Shown: piece by piece, positions 46,342 through 54,574 of the stretch
Position numbering within the stretch: position 1 is the first letter of the stretch
How the letters are laid out: the number at the start of each line of letters is the position of its first letter
Assembly: GCA_017999615.1 (NCBI GenBank)
Contig: JAGNLM010000005.1
Coordinates: 1-64,000 of the forward strand
DNA from: Gammaproteobacteria bacterium
GTDB taxonomy: Bacteria; Pseudomonadota; Gammaproteobacteria; JAABTG01
Length of the DNA: 64,000 bases
Reading direction: 5' to 3'
Notes under the pieces: model-generated
Database searches by the model: none
The model's input: only the letters and a program-made list of their open reading frames with translations
Told to the model about the DNA's origin: nothing
Made by a program: the position numbers and the translations under genes

Positions 46342-47265
46342 TCAGCCCCCGAGCAGGTCCTTCAGGGCTGTCTCGAGGTCGGGGAAACGGAACCGGAAAC
46401 CCGCCTCAAGAAGCCGGCTGGGCTCGGCGCGCTGTCCGCTGAGGACGAGGTCGGCGACCTCTCCCAGCAGGGCCCGCAGGGCGAACGCCGGCGCAGGCAC
46501 CCAGGACGGGCGACCCAGGATCCGCCCCACGGTCCGCCCCATCTCGGCGTTGGTCACCGCGCCCGGGGCGGTCAGGTTGAAGGGCCCGCGCGCCTGCGGG
46601 CTCTCGATGAGGAAACGGATGGCCGCGACCTCGTCGGCGAGGTGGATCCAGGGCACCCACTGCTGCCCGCTGCCGAGGGGCCCGCCCGCGAACAGCCGAT
46701 AGGGGAGTACGAGCCGCGGCAGGGCCCCGCCCGCCATGGTCAGCACCACCCCGGTCCGGGCAATCGCGCGCCGCACACCGAGCGCTTCCACCGGCGCCGT
46801 GGACGCCTCCCAGTCGACCGCGAGGCGGGCGAGGAAGTCACTGCCGGCCGGCGTCTGCTCGTTCGCCACCGTCTCGTCCAGGGATCCGTAGAAGCCCACG
46901 CCCGATGCCTGCACCAGCACCGAGGGTCGCTTGCGCGCCGCGCGAAACGCCTCCACCACCGCGCCCCCGGCGAGGATCCGGCTGTCCCGGATGCGCTGTC
47001 TGCGCTCTTGCGTCCAGCGTGCGGGCAGGGGGCCGGTGCCGGCCAGGTTCTCCCCCGCGAGATTCACGAAGGCGTCGGCGCCCTCCAGCAGGTCCACCCA
47101 CCCCTCGGCAGAGCGGGCGTCCCAGCGCCGGACCTCGACGCCGGGCAGGGGCTTGGCCCGGGCCGGGTCCCGCCCCAACCACGTGACCCGGTGACCGCCC
47201 TCCAGCAGCGAGCGGCTCAGCGCGCCGCCGATGAGGCCCGTACCCCCAGAGATGACGATGTGCAT
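46342..47265 (-). CDS. TIGR01777-family NAD(P)-dependent epimerase (YfcH-like)
   Basis: 307 residues, SDR-type Rossmann fold: SGGTGLIGGALSRSLLEGGH at the N-terminus, LVQASGVGFYG in the middle, and a conserved DUF1731 C-terminal part (GRPSWVPAPAFALRALLGE). E. coli YfcH and relatives have no firmly known substrate; plant homologues affect chloroplast division. Divergent from pdxA with 155 bases between. Confidence 0.92.
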   Translation of the reverse strand: MHIVISGGTGLIGGALSRSLLEGGHRVTWLGRDPARAKPLPGVEVRRWDARSAEGWVDLLEGADAFVNLAGENLAGTGPLPARWTQERRQRIRDSRILAGGAVVEAFRAARKRPSVLVQASGVGFYGSLDETVANEQTPAGSDFLARLAVDWEASTAPVEALGVRRAIARTGVVLTMAGGALPRLVLPYRLFAGGPLGSGQQWVPWIHLADEVAAIRFLIESPQARGPFNLTAPGAVTNAEMGRTVGRILGRPSWVPAPAFALRALLGEVADLVLSGQRAEPSRLLEAGFRFRFPDLETALKDLLGG

Positions 47266-47420
47266 GGTGGACCCTCCTTGCAGTTCCGCCCGCGGCGCCG
47301 CCGGTGCGCTCGAGCCCGATGCCTTCGCGGCCCGACGGGGAACGAGGTTTCACTATACGCTTGGCGCAGACCGGAGCCGCAGTGCAAGCTTCGAGCTCCG
47401 GGGGAGCGCAAGGAGTCGAC

Positions 47421-48452
47421 ATGTCCAAGCCAGTGCTCGCCGTCACGCTCGGCGACGTCGCGGGGATCGGCCCCGAGATCACCGCCAGGGCGCTCCTTCG
47501 CCACCCGCGCCTTCGCGAGCGTTGCGTGCCCGTCGTCATCGGCGACGAAGCGGCCCTGCGCTCAGGGGCGCGGGTCGCGGGCCTCGAGCCGGGTGCGGTC
47601 CGGGTGATCCGGGAGCCGTCGGAGGCGAGGAACGACCCGGCGACCCTCGAGGTGATCCAGACCGGGCCCTCGCTGGCGCACGTCCCGCCCGGCGAAATCC
47701 ACCCGGACGCGGGTGCGGGCGCGTACCGTTTCGTCGTGGCCGCGTGCGACCTCGCCAGGGCCGGTGCGGTGGACGGCATCGTCACCGCGCCGCTCAACAA
47801 GGCCGCACTGCACGCGGCGGGGCATGACTACCCGGGTCACACCGAGCTCCTGGCCGAACGGTTCGGGGTCGAGGAGTACTCCCTGGTGCTCTCGGCCGGC
47901 GACCTGTACTTCTTCCACCTCACCACCCACCTGCCGATGCGCCGCGCCATCGAGCTGATCACCCGGGCGCGGACCACCTCCGTGATCGACCTCGCGGCGG
48001 CCTTCTGCCGGGCGCTGGGGAGACCCGGGGAGCCGATTGCGGTGGCGGGGCTCAACCCGCACGCGGGCGAGAACCGGCTCTTCGGGGACGAAGAGGCGGA
48101 CATTCTCGCCCCCGCCATCGAGGCGGCCCGGGCGCGGGGCGTCCCCGTCACCGGCCCGCTGCCGGGGGACGTGGTGGTCCCCCAGGCGGTGCGCGGCAAG
48201 TGGAACGTCGTCATCTGCTGCTACCACGACCAGGGCCACGCGCCCTTCAAGGCCGTTTACGGGGAGGAGGGCGTCAACATCACCGTCGGCCTGCCCGTGG
48301 TGCGGGTTTCGGTGGACCACGGGACCGCATTCGACATCGCCGGCCGGGGCACTGCCCGCGAAGCGAGCCTGGTGCTCGCGATGGAGCGGGCGGCGGCCCT
48401 CTCGCCGGGCTGGCACGAGGTCTGGAACACTGCGAGGGAGGGTCTCACGTGA
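47421..48452 (+). CDS. pdxA: 4-hydroxythreonine-4-phosphate dehydrogenase PdxA (or PdxA2-like)
   Basis: 343 residues. Metal-binding histidines are in YPGHTELLAE, NPHAGENRLFGDEE and CYHDQGHAPFKA, as in PdxA. Acts in pyridoxal 5'-phosphate synthesis after SerC; PdxA2 paralogues oxidise four-carbon sugar-acid phosphates instead. Usually PdxA is linked to ksgA/apaH or surA; here apaH is 7 kb away and the neighbour is a flavin reductase, so the PdxA2 option stays open. AAGGAG lies 5 bases ahead of ATG 47421. Confidence 0.88.
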   Translation: MSKPVLAVTLGDVAGIGPEITARALLRHPRLRERCVPVVIGDEAALRSGARVAGLEPGAVRVIREPSEARNDPATLEVIQTGPSLAHVPPGEIHPDAGAGAYRFVVAACDLARAGAVDGIVTAPLNKAALHAAGHDYPGHTELLAERFGVEEYSLVLSAGDLYFFHLTTHLPMRRAIELITRARTTSVIDLAAAFCRALGRPGEPIAVAGLNPHAGENRLFGDEEADILAPAIEAARARGVPVTGPLPGDVVVPQAVRGKWNVVICCYHDQGHAPFKAVYGEEGVNITVGLPVVRVSVDHGTAFDIAGRGTAREASLVLAMERAAALSPGWHEVWNTAREGLT

Positions 48453-48982
48453 TGCGCACGCTGCCGCTGAATCGCGTCTACCAACTCATCGAGCCGGGGC
48501 CCGTGGTGCTGCTGACCACCCGCCACCGGGACCGGGCCAACGTCATGGCCATGTCCTGGCATATGATGGTGGACTTCGAGCCGCCGCAGTTGGCCTGCAT
48601 CGTCAGCGACGCGAACGAGTCCTTCGTCCCCCTGCGCAAGACCGGGGAGTGCGTCATCGCCATCCCGCCGGCCGGGCTCGCACGCACCGTCGTGGACATC
48701 GGCAACTGCTCGGGTCGTGACGTGGACAAATTCGCGCGCTTCGGCCTCGACACGAAGCCCGCCCGCCGGGTCGCGGCGCCGCTCCTTCCCGCCTGCATCG
48801 CGAACCTGGAGTGCCGGGTCATCGAGACCCGGCTGGTGAACGCCTTCTGCCTGTTCGTCCTGGAGGTCCTGCAGGCCTGGGTCGAGCCCCGGTTGCGGGG
48901 CGAGAAGACCCTGCACCACCAGGGCCATGGCCGTTTCGTGCTGGACGGGGACATCGTCCGGGTCCCCTCCCGCAAGCCCTGA
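48452..48982 (+). CDS. Flavin reductase family protein (FMN-binding split barrel)
   Basis: 176 residues of the flavin-reductase-like split-barrel family (VVLLTTRHRDRANVMAMSWHM, CIVSDANESFVPLRKTGECVIA). Binds FMN and either reduces free flavin for a partner or acts as a flavin carrier. ATG at 48452 overlaps the pdxA stop by one base, with GGAGGG about 9 bases upstream; GTG 48449 is an alternative. The antisense SulP frame runs 164 bases into this gene. Confidence 0.88.
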   Translation: MRTLPLNRVYQLIEPGPVVLLTTRHRDRANVMAMSWHMMVDFEPPQLACIVSDANESFVPLRKTGECVIAIPPAGLARTVVDIGNCSGRDVDKFARFGLDTKPARRVAAPLLPACIANLECRVIETRLVNAFCLFVLEVLQAWVEPRLRGEKTLHHQGHGRFVLDGDIVRVPSRKP

Positions 48983-50804
48983 CCCCGGGGCGTTGCGCGC
49001 ACTCGCGGAAGATCCGCACCCGGCAGCGGCGGCAGACCTCGGGGTCCAGCCTCGGCACGATGCTCGCGATCGCTTCGGTCTTGCCTCCGAAGAGGTTCCC
49101 GCTCCCGATCTCCTCCAGGTAGCCGCCACGCGCGAGGAGGTCCCGGACGCCGGGCTTGGGGCGGATCAGGTACAGGCCGCCCCCCCGGGCCCTGCGGCGC
49201 TCGGCCTCCGCGGACAGGAACTCGGCGCCCGCGACGTCGACGAAGTTGATGCCGGTGGCGACGACCGCCAGGTGCTTGCAGGAGGGCGGGTCCGCCTCGA
49301 TGCGGCGGAACGTCTCGGCCACGTGGCTGACCGCTCCGAAGAAGATCGAGCCGTCGAGCCGGACGATCCCCAGTTGCGGGCACTCGGGCAGCGACGGGTC
49401 GGTCACGAAGTGCCGGTCGGGGCTGCGCGGGTCCGGGACCCGGGGCAGGATGGTGGGGCGGGAGGTCCGGCTAAGGTACAGCACCAGGGAAAGCAGCACG
49501 CCGGCGAGGATCGCGAACTCGAGGTCCAGCACCAGGGTCGCCCCGAACGTGACCCCCATCACCGCCGTCTCCTGGCGGCTGGTCCGCACGACCCGGCGGA
49601 TGTGGTGGAAGTCGAGAAGGCCCCAGGCCACGAGGAAGAGCAGGCCGGCCATCGCCGCGTGGGGAAGGTAGGTGCCGAGCGGGGCGACGGCCCAGAGTAC
49701 GACCACCAGAGAGACCCCCGCGAACACGGCCGCCAGGGGGGTGCGCGCGCCGGCCTCGAAGTTGACGGCGCTGCGATTGAAGGAACCGGTGGCGACGTAG
49801 CCGGAGAAGAGGCTGCCGGCGAGGTTCGAGAGCCCCTGGCCGATGAACTCCTGGCTGCCGTCGATGTGCTGGTGCGTGCGCAAGGCGAGTGCGCGGGCGA
49901 TGGAAACGGCCTCCGTGAGGGCGAACAGGGTGGTCGCGAGCGCGGCCGGCGCGAGCGCCCGGATGGTCTCGAGGGAGAGGTCCGGAAGCGAGAGCGGCGG
50001 CAGGCCGCTTGGCAGGGCGCTGAGGGTCCCGATGCCGGTGTGCGCCGGGCCGAAGACGGCGTTCAGCAGCAGGGCCGAGAGACTGCCCGCGAGCATGGCG
50101 ACCACGAGGTGGGAAACGCGTCGCCACCAGTGGCGTGCGAGGAGACCGCTCACGAGGGTCAGGACGGCGACCGCGGTTACGAAGGGATTCACCTCCCGCG
50201 CTCGCGACAGGAGCGTCCCCAGCACCCCGTGGACCGGCAGGCCCCGGGGCACGTCGACCCCGAAGAAGGTTCCGGCCTGTTGGGCGGCGATGAGGAGCGC
50301 CGCACCCGCGGTGAAGCCCAGCACCACCGGGTGTGAAATGAAGTTGGTGAGCGCCCCCAGCCGTGCGAGGCCCATGGCCAGCTCGATCGCCCCCACCAGG
50401 AGGGTCAGCGTGAGCGCGAGGCGGACGTAGTCGGCGCTGCCCGGCTCGGCGAGGCCGCTCAGGCTGGAGAAGACGACGAGCGAGGCTGTCGTGGTCGGCC
50501 CGGACACCAGGTGCCAGGACGAGCCCCAGAGCGCCGCCACGATGGCCGGCACCATCCCGGCGTAGAGCCCGTACTCCGGGGGCATGCCGGCAATGGTGGC
50601 GAGGGCGACCCCCTGGGGGAGCACGACGACGGCGCCGGTGAGGCCGGCCGCCAGGTCGGAGCGCAGGGTTCCGGCGTCGATCCGATCACGCCAGGCGAGA
50701 AAGGGGAACAGCCGCGCGAGCCAGCGCCGCCCGTGCCGATGGGGGACCGCGCTGGGGCGGGGTGGCGGGACGGGCGCCTGCACCTCGGGGGGAGAATGGG
50801 ACAT
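48819..50804 (-). CDS. SulP-family anion transporter with STAS domain
   Basis: 661 residues. SulP core with about 12-14 helices (LPQGVALATIAGMPPEYGLYAGM is the family signature; LVSGPTTTASLVVFSSL), then a cytoplasmic STAS domain (LGIVRLDGSIFFGAVSHVAE ... GINFVDVAGAEFLS). Carries sulfate, bicarbonate or similar anions. GGAGAG lies 5 bases ahead of ATG 50804. The last 55 or so residues (after RIFRECAQRPG) are Gly/Pro/Arg-rich and read antisense to the flavin reductase gene, so they look like readthrough after loss of an earlier stop. Divergent from the sulfur oxygenase reductase gene, which suggests sulfate as a possible substrate. Confidence 0.9.
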   Translation of the reverse strand: MSHSPPEVQAPVPPPRPSAVPHRHGRRWLARLFPFLAWRDRIDAGTLRSDLAAGLTGAVVVLPQGVALATIAGMPPEYGLYAGMVPAIVAALWGSSWHLVSGPTTTASLVVFSSLSGLAEPGSADYVRLALTLTLLVGAIELAMGLARLGALTNFISHPVVLGFTAGAALLIAAQQAGTFFGVDVPRGLPVHGVLGTLLSRAREVNPFVTAVAVLTLVSGLLARHWWRRVSHLVVAMLAGSLSALLLNAVFGPAHTGIGTLSALPSGLPPLSLPDLSLETIRALAPAALATTLFALTEAVSIARALALRTHQHIDGSQEFIGQGLSNLAGSLFSGYVATGSFNRSAVNFEAGARTPLAAVFAGVSLVVVLWAVAPLGTYLPHAAMAGLLFLVAWGLLDFHHIRRVVRTSRQETAVMGVTFGATLVLDLEFAILAGVLLSLVLYLSRTSRPTILPRVPDPRSPDRHFVTDPSLPECPQLGIVRLDGSIFFGAVSHVAETFRRIEADPPSCKHLAVVATGINFVDVAGAEFLSAEAERRRARGGGLYLIRPKPGVRDLLARGGYLEEIGSGNLFGGKTEAIASIVPRLDPEVCRRCRVRIFRECAQRPGVRACGRGPGRCPRPARNGHGPGGAGSSRPATGARPRPAGPPGRTGRRRSPAGSR

Positions 50805-51105
50805 GGGTACTCTCCGGTCTTCCTCGAGAGCGCCTGCGCGCGGGCCTGCGCTCCCGGGCACCTCGGGAAACGATTCTGACCGATTTCCCGAAGTCTAGCC
50901 CCGCAGGCCGAAGCGGCGCGTCGCGATTGCCTCGCGGCGGGTGTCCCTATAGCCTTGGCCCCACGAGCCTTCGAACGGTCCGCGCGGTGTGCGGGGCATC
51001 CCCCGGCGGTGCGGCTCGTCATGGCCCGCCGCAACCGCGTGCAGGGTGGTGCCGGTCCCGCCGGGGCCGGTCGTGTGGGTTTACCCCTGGAGGGAGGAGA
51101 GTCGG
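50805..51105. promoter_or_regulatory. Divergent control region, SulP transporter / sulfur oxygenase reductase
   Basis: 301 bases without a supported gene. A weak promoter candidate towards SOR is TTGCCT (50927-50932) with TATAGC (50948-50953), spacing 15. A very strong Shine-Dalgarno, AGGGAGGAGA, lies at 51091-51100. No clear operator repeats were seen. Confidence 0.35.
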
Positions 51106-52146
51106 ATGACACACAAGAGCAGCGACCTGGAGCGCAGGAAATTTCTCAAGATGACTGCGATGGCGGCCGGCGGTGCGACGATGATGGGTGTGAGCGGGCG
51201 GGGCATGGCGGCCCCGCAGGCGCCGGACGAGCCCGACAGCCCCATCTATCTGGCCCTGAACATCTCGCGGGTGCTCAACAACGAAGAGAGTTTCCGGCTG
51301 ATGCGCGAGGTGGGGCCCAAGGTGTGCATCACCACGGCCAGCCACCCCGGTTTCCTCGGCTTCCAGGCCAACGTGCAGACCGGCGCCATGTCCATCGCCG
51401 GCCGCTACGGCGGGGCCAGGGTCGACATGGACAAGGAGCTCAACCCCATCGGGAATTACCAGTACACCATGTGGAAGACGTGGCAGGACCACGACGACTT
51501 CCACAGCCGCCAGTTCAAGCGGGTCTTCGAGCTCTGCACGGCGTGCCTGCCCACCGTGGTCGAGGGACCGTGGGAGCCCGTGTACCGGGTCGTCAAGGCG
51601 AGGATCCCCCAGGTCCGCTCCATGGGCGAGATCACGAAGCTCGCCCAGGACCTCCAGCAGGGCAAGGATTTCGTGCGCTTCGCCACCCCTGGGCGCTGCG
51701 TCACGCTGGCTCCCCACACCGTCAAGCCCGGGACGGAGGCTGCCTTCGAGAAGGGCGTGGTGGAGACCCTGGAGGCCCTCTCGGACTCCACGGGGTTCCT
51801 GGGCTACATGGTGCTCAAGCAGATGGGCGTCTGCGCCCTCGGCAGTTTGATGCTGGACCCCGAGTCCATGGCCCAGGCTCTGATGACGCTCGGCGCCAAC
51901 CCGCCGGACAACCCCAGGCCGGCCTTTGCCACTCCCGAGGCCCGGCCCACCCCGCCCGAGTACCTGGTACACACCGAGTGGGATTCGCCCGAGCTGGCCA
52001 AGCTCGGTTTCGCCAAGGTGCTGGTCAACCACCGGATCCGGAAGATCCACGACGACGGGGTCATGGCCCACCTCATCAAGGGCCCTTACATCAAGTTCTT
52101 CCGTCCCATGATGGAAGAGCCCGGCTGGCGCGACCATCTGCGCTGA
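51106..52146 (+). CDS. sor: Sulfur oxygenase reductase with predicted Tat signal peptide
   Basis: 346 residues. SOR disproportionates elemental sulfur with O2 to sulfite, thiosulfate and sulfide at a mononuclear iron site. From PIYLALNISRV on, the sequence follows the archaeal enzyme; C74 (GPKVC), H129, H133, E157, C144 and C147 correspond to Acidianus C31, H86, H90, E114, C101 and C104, all shifted by exactly 43. The extra N-terminus reads LERRKFLKMTAMAAGG, a twin-arginine motif (R10-R11) plus hydrophobic run and a possible cleavage site near GMAAPQA. The start at 51106 has the best Shine-Dalgarno of the region; an internal ATG at 51205 would give a cytoplasmic form of usual length. Divergent from SulP; a small basic protein follows. 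Confidence 0.93.
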   Translation: MTHKSSDLERRKFLKMTAMAAGGATMMGVSGRGMAAPQAPDEPDSPIYLALNISRVLNNEESFRLMREVGPKVCITTASHPGFLGFQANVQTGAMSIAGRYGGARVDMDKELNPIGNYQYTMWKTWQDHDDFHSRQFKRVFELCTACLPTVVEGPWEPVYRVVKARIPQVRSMGEITKLAQDLQQGKDFVRFATPGRCVTLAPHTVKPGTEAAFEKGVVETLEALSDSTGFLGYMVLKQMGVCALGSLMLDPESMAQALMTLGANPPDNPRPAFATPEARPTPPEYLVHTEWDSPELAKLGFAKVLVNHRIRKIHDDGVMAHLIKGPYIKFFRPMMEEPGWRDHLR

Positions 52147-52166
52147 AACCCAAAGGAGAGCCGCCC

Positions 52167-52370
52167 ATGGCAACCCGCAAGCCCAATTACGCATTCGAGC
52201 GCAACCAACGCACCAAGGCCAAGGCCGCCAAACGCCAGGCCAAACAACAGGCGAAAACCGAGGCGAGGCGCCGCGAGACTCCGGGCGAGGCGTCGGGTGC
52301 CCCGTCCGCGGAGCACGAGTCCGGCGGCGACTCGGCCGAGGACGAGGGTGGGGAGTCCGGGGGCGGGTAG
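52167..52370 (+). CDS. Small charged protein downstream of SOR
   Basis: 67 residues: a Lys/Arg-rich helix (RNQRTKAKAAKRQAKQQAK) followed by an acidic Gly/Ser/Glu tail. AAAGGAG lies about 8 bases ahead of ATG 52167, and the gene starts 20 bases after sor, so the two are probably cotranscribed. The start 'MATRKPNYAFERNQR' resembles a small conserved family of unknown function widespread in proteobacteria. It may bind RNA or ribosomes; no firm role. Confidence 0.8.
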   Translation: MATRKPNYAFERNQRTKAKAAKRQAKQQAKTEARRRETPGEASGAPSAEHESGGDSAEDEGGESGGG

Positions 52371-52419
52371 GGGCTCGGGGTGGTCTCATCGCGGCGGGCA
52401 GGCCGGACACGGAGGGGGA

Positions 52420-52448
52420 TTGACGCAGCACGACTATTCTAGGATTTT
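52420..52448 (+). promoter_or_regulatory. Possible promoter of the arsenic cluster
   Basis: TTGACG (52420-52425), 17 bases, GATTTT (52443-52448), in the only AT-rich patch of the gap, 31 bases before the arsC ATG. The -35 is good and the -10 moderate. No ArsR gene or obvious ArsR-type palindrome was found. Confidence 0.4.
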
Positions 52449-52478
52449 AAAAGTAAGGAGTGCGACACGAGACCGAGG

Positions 52479-52985
52479 ATGACCCGCCCTTTCAACGTGC
52501 TGTTCCTGTGCACCGGGAACTCGGCCCGCTCCATCATGGCCGAGGCCATCCTGAAAGCCCTTGGGGCGGGCAGGTTTCACGCCTTCAGTGCGGGCAGTTA
52601 CCCGACCGGCAAGGTCAACCCGCTCGCCCTGGAGCAGACCCGTGAGCGTCTCGGGGCGCCGACCGATGGGTACCGCAGCAAGAGCTGGGACGAATTGGCC
52701 GCGCCCGGGGGACCTGCGCTCGACTTCGTGTTCACCGTCTGCGACGACGCGGCGAACGAGGTCTGCCCGGTCTGGCCGGGCCATCCCGTGACGGCCCACT
52801 GGGGCGTGCCGGACCCTGCGGCGGTGGAGGGCTCCGACGAGGAGAAGCGTCTCGCGTTTGCCCGGGCGTATCAGCAATTGTACGAGCGGATCCAGGGCTT
52901 CGTGGCCCTCCCGGTGGACGAGCTGGACCCCCTCGCGCTCAAGCGTGAGTTGAGCGCCATCGGCCGGCGCCGGGGCTCACCATGA
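52479..52985 (+). CDS. arsC: Arsenate reductase ArsC, LMW-phosphatase/thioredoxin type
   Basis: 168 residues. P-loop CTGNSARS near the N-terminus (catalytic Cys, CX5R), and a second redox pair in VCDDAANEVCP with the 7-residue spacing of the Cys82/Cys89 pair of thioredoxin-coupled ArsC. Reduces arsenate to arsenite. ATG 52479 follows a GAGG-type purine run. Overlaps arsP by 4 bases; a small thioredoxin-like protein two genes on could be its reductant. Confidence 0.92.
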   Translation: MTRPFNVLFLCTGNSARSIMAEAILKALGAGRFHAFSAGSYPTGKVNPLALEQTRERLGAPTDGYRSKSWDELAAPGGPALDFVFTVCDDAANEVCPVWPGHPVTAHWGVPDPAAVEGSDEEKRLAFARAYQQLYERIQGFVALPVDELDPLALKRELSAIGRRRGSP

Positions 52986-54043
52986 CCTGGCAGGGTGAGG
53001 GCACCGCCCGCCTGCGTGACCTGCCCCGGCGGCCGGCCTGGCTCCTGGGGCTGCCGCTCGCCGGTGCGCTCTGGTGGCTCGCCTACGTCCACCTCACGGA
53101 CTTTGCGGACGCCACCGTCGCCCTGCTCGGCCTCTCCCGCGCCACCCGCTTCGGCGAGGCCGTGCACTTCTTCCTCTACGACGCGCCGAAGGTGTTGCTC
53201 CTGCTGGTCGGGGTCGTCTTCGTCATGGGCGTGGTGCAGACGTTCTTTGCCCCGGAGCGCACCCGCGCTCTGCTGGCGGGCCGCAGGCTCGGGGTCGGCA
53301 ATTCCCTGGCGGCGCTGCTCGGCATCGTCACCCCGTTCTGTTCCTGCTCGGCGGTCCCGCTCTTCATCGGCTTCCTCTCCGCCGGGGTTCCCCTGGGGGT
53401 CACCTTCTCGTTCCTGATCTCCGCGCCGATGGTCAACGAGGTCGCGCTCGCGCTGCTGCTGGGACTCTTCGGCTGGAAGGTGGCAGCGCTCTACCTGGGG
53501 CTGGGGCTGACGGTCGCTGTCCTCGCCGGGCTCGTGATCGGTCGCCTGCGCATGGAGCGCCACCTGGAAGACTGGGTGCGCGCGATCCACCTGGGTGAGG
53601 CCGCGGCCCCTCAGGGAGCCGCCCACACGTGGGTCGAGCGCTTCGAGGCCGGTGGCCGACACCTGCGCGAGATCGTGGGCCGCGTGTGGCCCTACGTCCT
53701 GGTGGGCATCGGGCTTGGCGCCGGGATCCACGGCTACGTGCCCGAGGACTTCCTCGCCTCGTTCATGGGCGCGGACGTGTGGTGGGCGGTGCCGGCGGCG
53801 GTGTTGCTCGGGGTGCCCATGTACACCAACGCCGCCGGCATCATCCCGGTGGTGGAGGCGCTGATCGGCAAGGGCGCGGCGCTCGGCACGACGCTCGCCT
53901 TCATGATGAGCGTGATCGCGCTCTCGGCGCCGGAGATCCTGATTCTGCGCAAGGTGCTGCGCTGGCCGCTGATTGCCGCGTTCGTCGGGGTGGTGGCCTT
54001 CGGGGTGCTGGTCGTGGGCTACGTGTTCAACGCGGTGCTGTGA
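52982..54043 (+). CDS. arsP: Permease ArsP/DUF318 family
   Basis: 353 residues, eight or more transmembrane helices. The signature TPFCSCSAVPLFIGFLSAG with two cysteines is the DUF318/ArsP motif, repeated in weaker form in the second half (GVPMYTNAAGIIPVVEAL). Family members export trivalent organoarsenicals or arsenite. ATG 52982 overlaps the arsC stop by 4 bases. No acr3 or arsB is present, so this permease is probably the exit route of the cluster. Confidence 0.88.
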   Translation: MTWQGEGTARLRDLPRRPAWLLGLPLAGALWWLAYVHLTDFADATVALLGLSRATRFGEAVHFFLYDAPKVLLLLVGVVFVMGVVQTFFAPERTRALLAGRRLGVGNSLAALLGIVTPFCSCSAVPLFIGFLSAGVPLGVTFSFLISAPMVNEVALALLLGLFGWKVAALYLGLGLTVAVLAGLVIGRLRMERHLEDWVRAIHLGEAAAPQGAAHTWVERFEAGGRHLREIVGRVWPYVLVGIGLGAGIHGYVPEDFLASFMGADVWWAVPAAVLLGVPMYTNAAGIIPVVEALIGKGAALGTTLAFMMSVIALSAPEILILRKVLRWPLIAAFVGVVAFGVLVVGYVFNAVL

Positions 54044-54056
54044 AGGAGAAACGACA

Positions 54057-54293
54057 GTGAAGCGCATCGAGGTGCTGGGAGCGGGGTGCCGCAACTGCGA
54101 GATTACCCACAATGTGATCCGCGAGGCGGCCCGTCAGGCGGGGGTGGAGGTCCAGTTGGAGAAGGTGACGGACCTCGCCCGGATCGTGAGCTACGGCATC
54201 CTGCAGACCCCGGGTGTGGCGATTGACGGCAAGGTGGTGCACTCGGGGGGGATCCCGGGTCCCGACACGGTGCGGGGCTGGCTGACCGACTGA
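54057..54293 (+). CDS. Small thioredoxin-like redox protein
   Basis: 78 residues, MTH895-type mini-thioredoxin: beta-alpha-beta start KRIEVLGAGCRNCE with a CxxC pair, cis-proline region LQTPGVAIDGKVVHSG. AAGGAG lies 9 bases ahead of GTG 54057. Families of this kind are encoded next to DUF318 permeases and may supply electrons to ArsC or hand thiol-bound arsenic to the permease. Last gene of the arsenic cluster and of the ordered core before the decayed island. Confidence 0.88.
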   Translation: MKRIEVLGAGCRNCEITHNVIREAARQAGVEVQLEKVTDLARIVSYGILQTPGVAIDGKVVHSGGIPGPDTVRGWLTD

Positions 54294-54574
54294 ATGGTGA
54301 TTCGCCACGCCCGGCTACTCCCTACACCTCGGTCTGCTCCGAGATCTTGAGCGCATCCCCTGCCGCTCCCTCGCCTCGGCCTCGAAACTGAGTCTCGGCT
54401 CCGGTGAACCTCAGGTCCCACCGGGTGATCTCAGAGCTGGCATGGCTGCGCGCCCCTCGAGACGCTGGTACCCGCTCTCCTGCTGGCCGACAATCCTCGA
54501 AACAACAAGCGCGGGCTACCTCAGCGCGACGGAAGCCCGGCGCATTCGCACCGGCGCTCCGCTGGGGGCGCGTT

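Noticed and set aside
51205-52146. Internal ATG as the main SOR start
   Set aside because: It has only a poorly spaced G-rich run upstream, while ATG 51106 has an excellent Shine-Dalgarno and the extra residues form a coherent Tat signal; kept as a possible second start.
54294-54574. Possible left attachment site copying the tRNA-Thr 3' end
   Set aside because: No copy of the tRNA 3' sequence was seen in this stretch, so the left border of the island is not defined.
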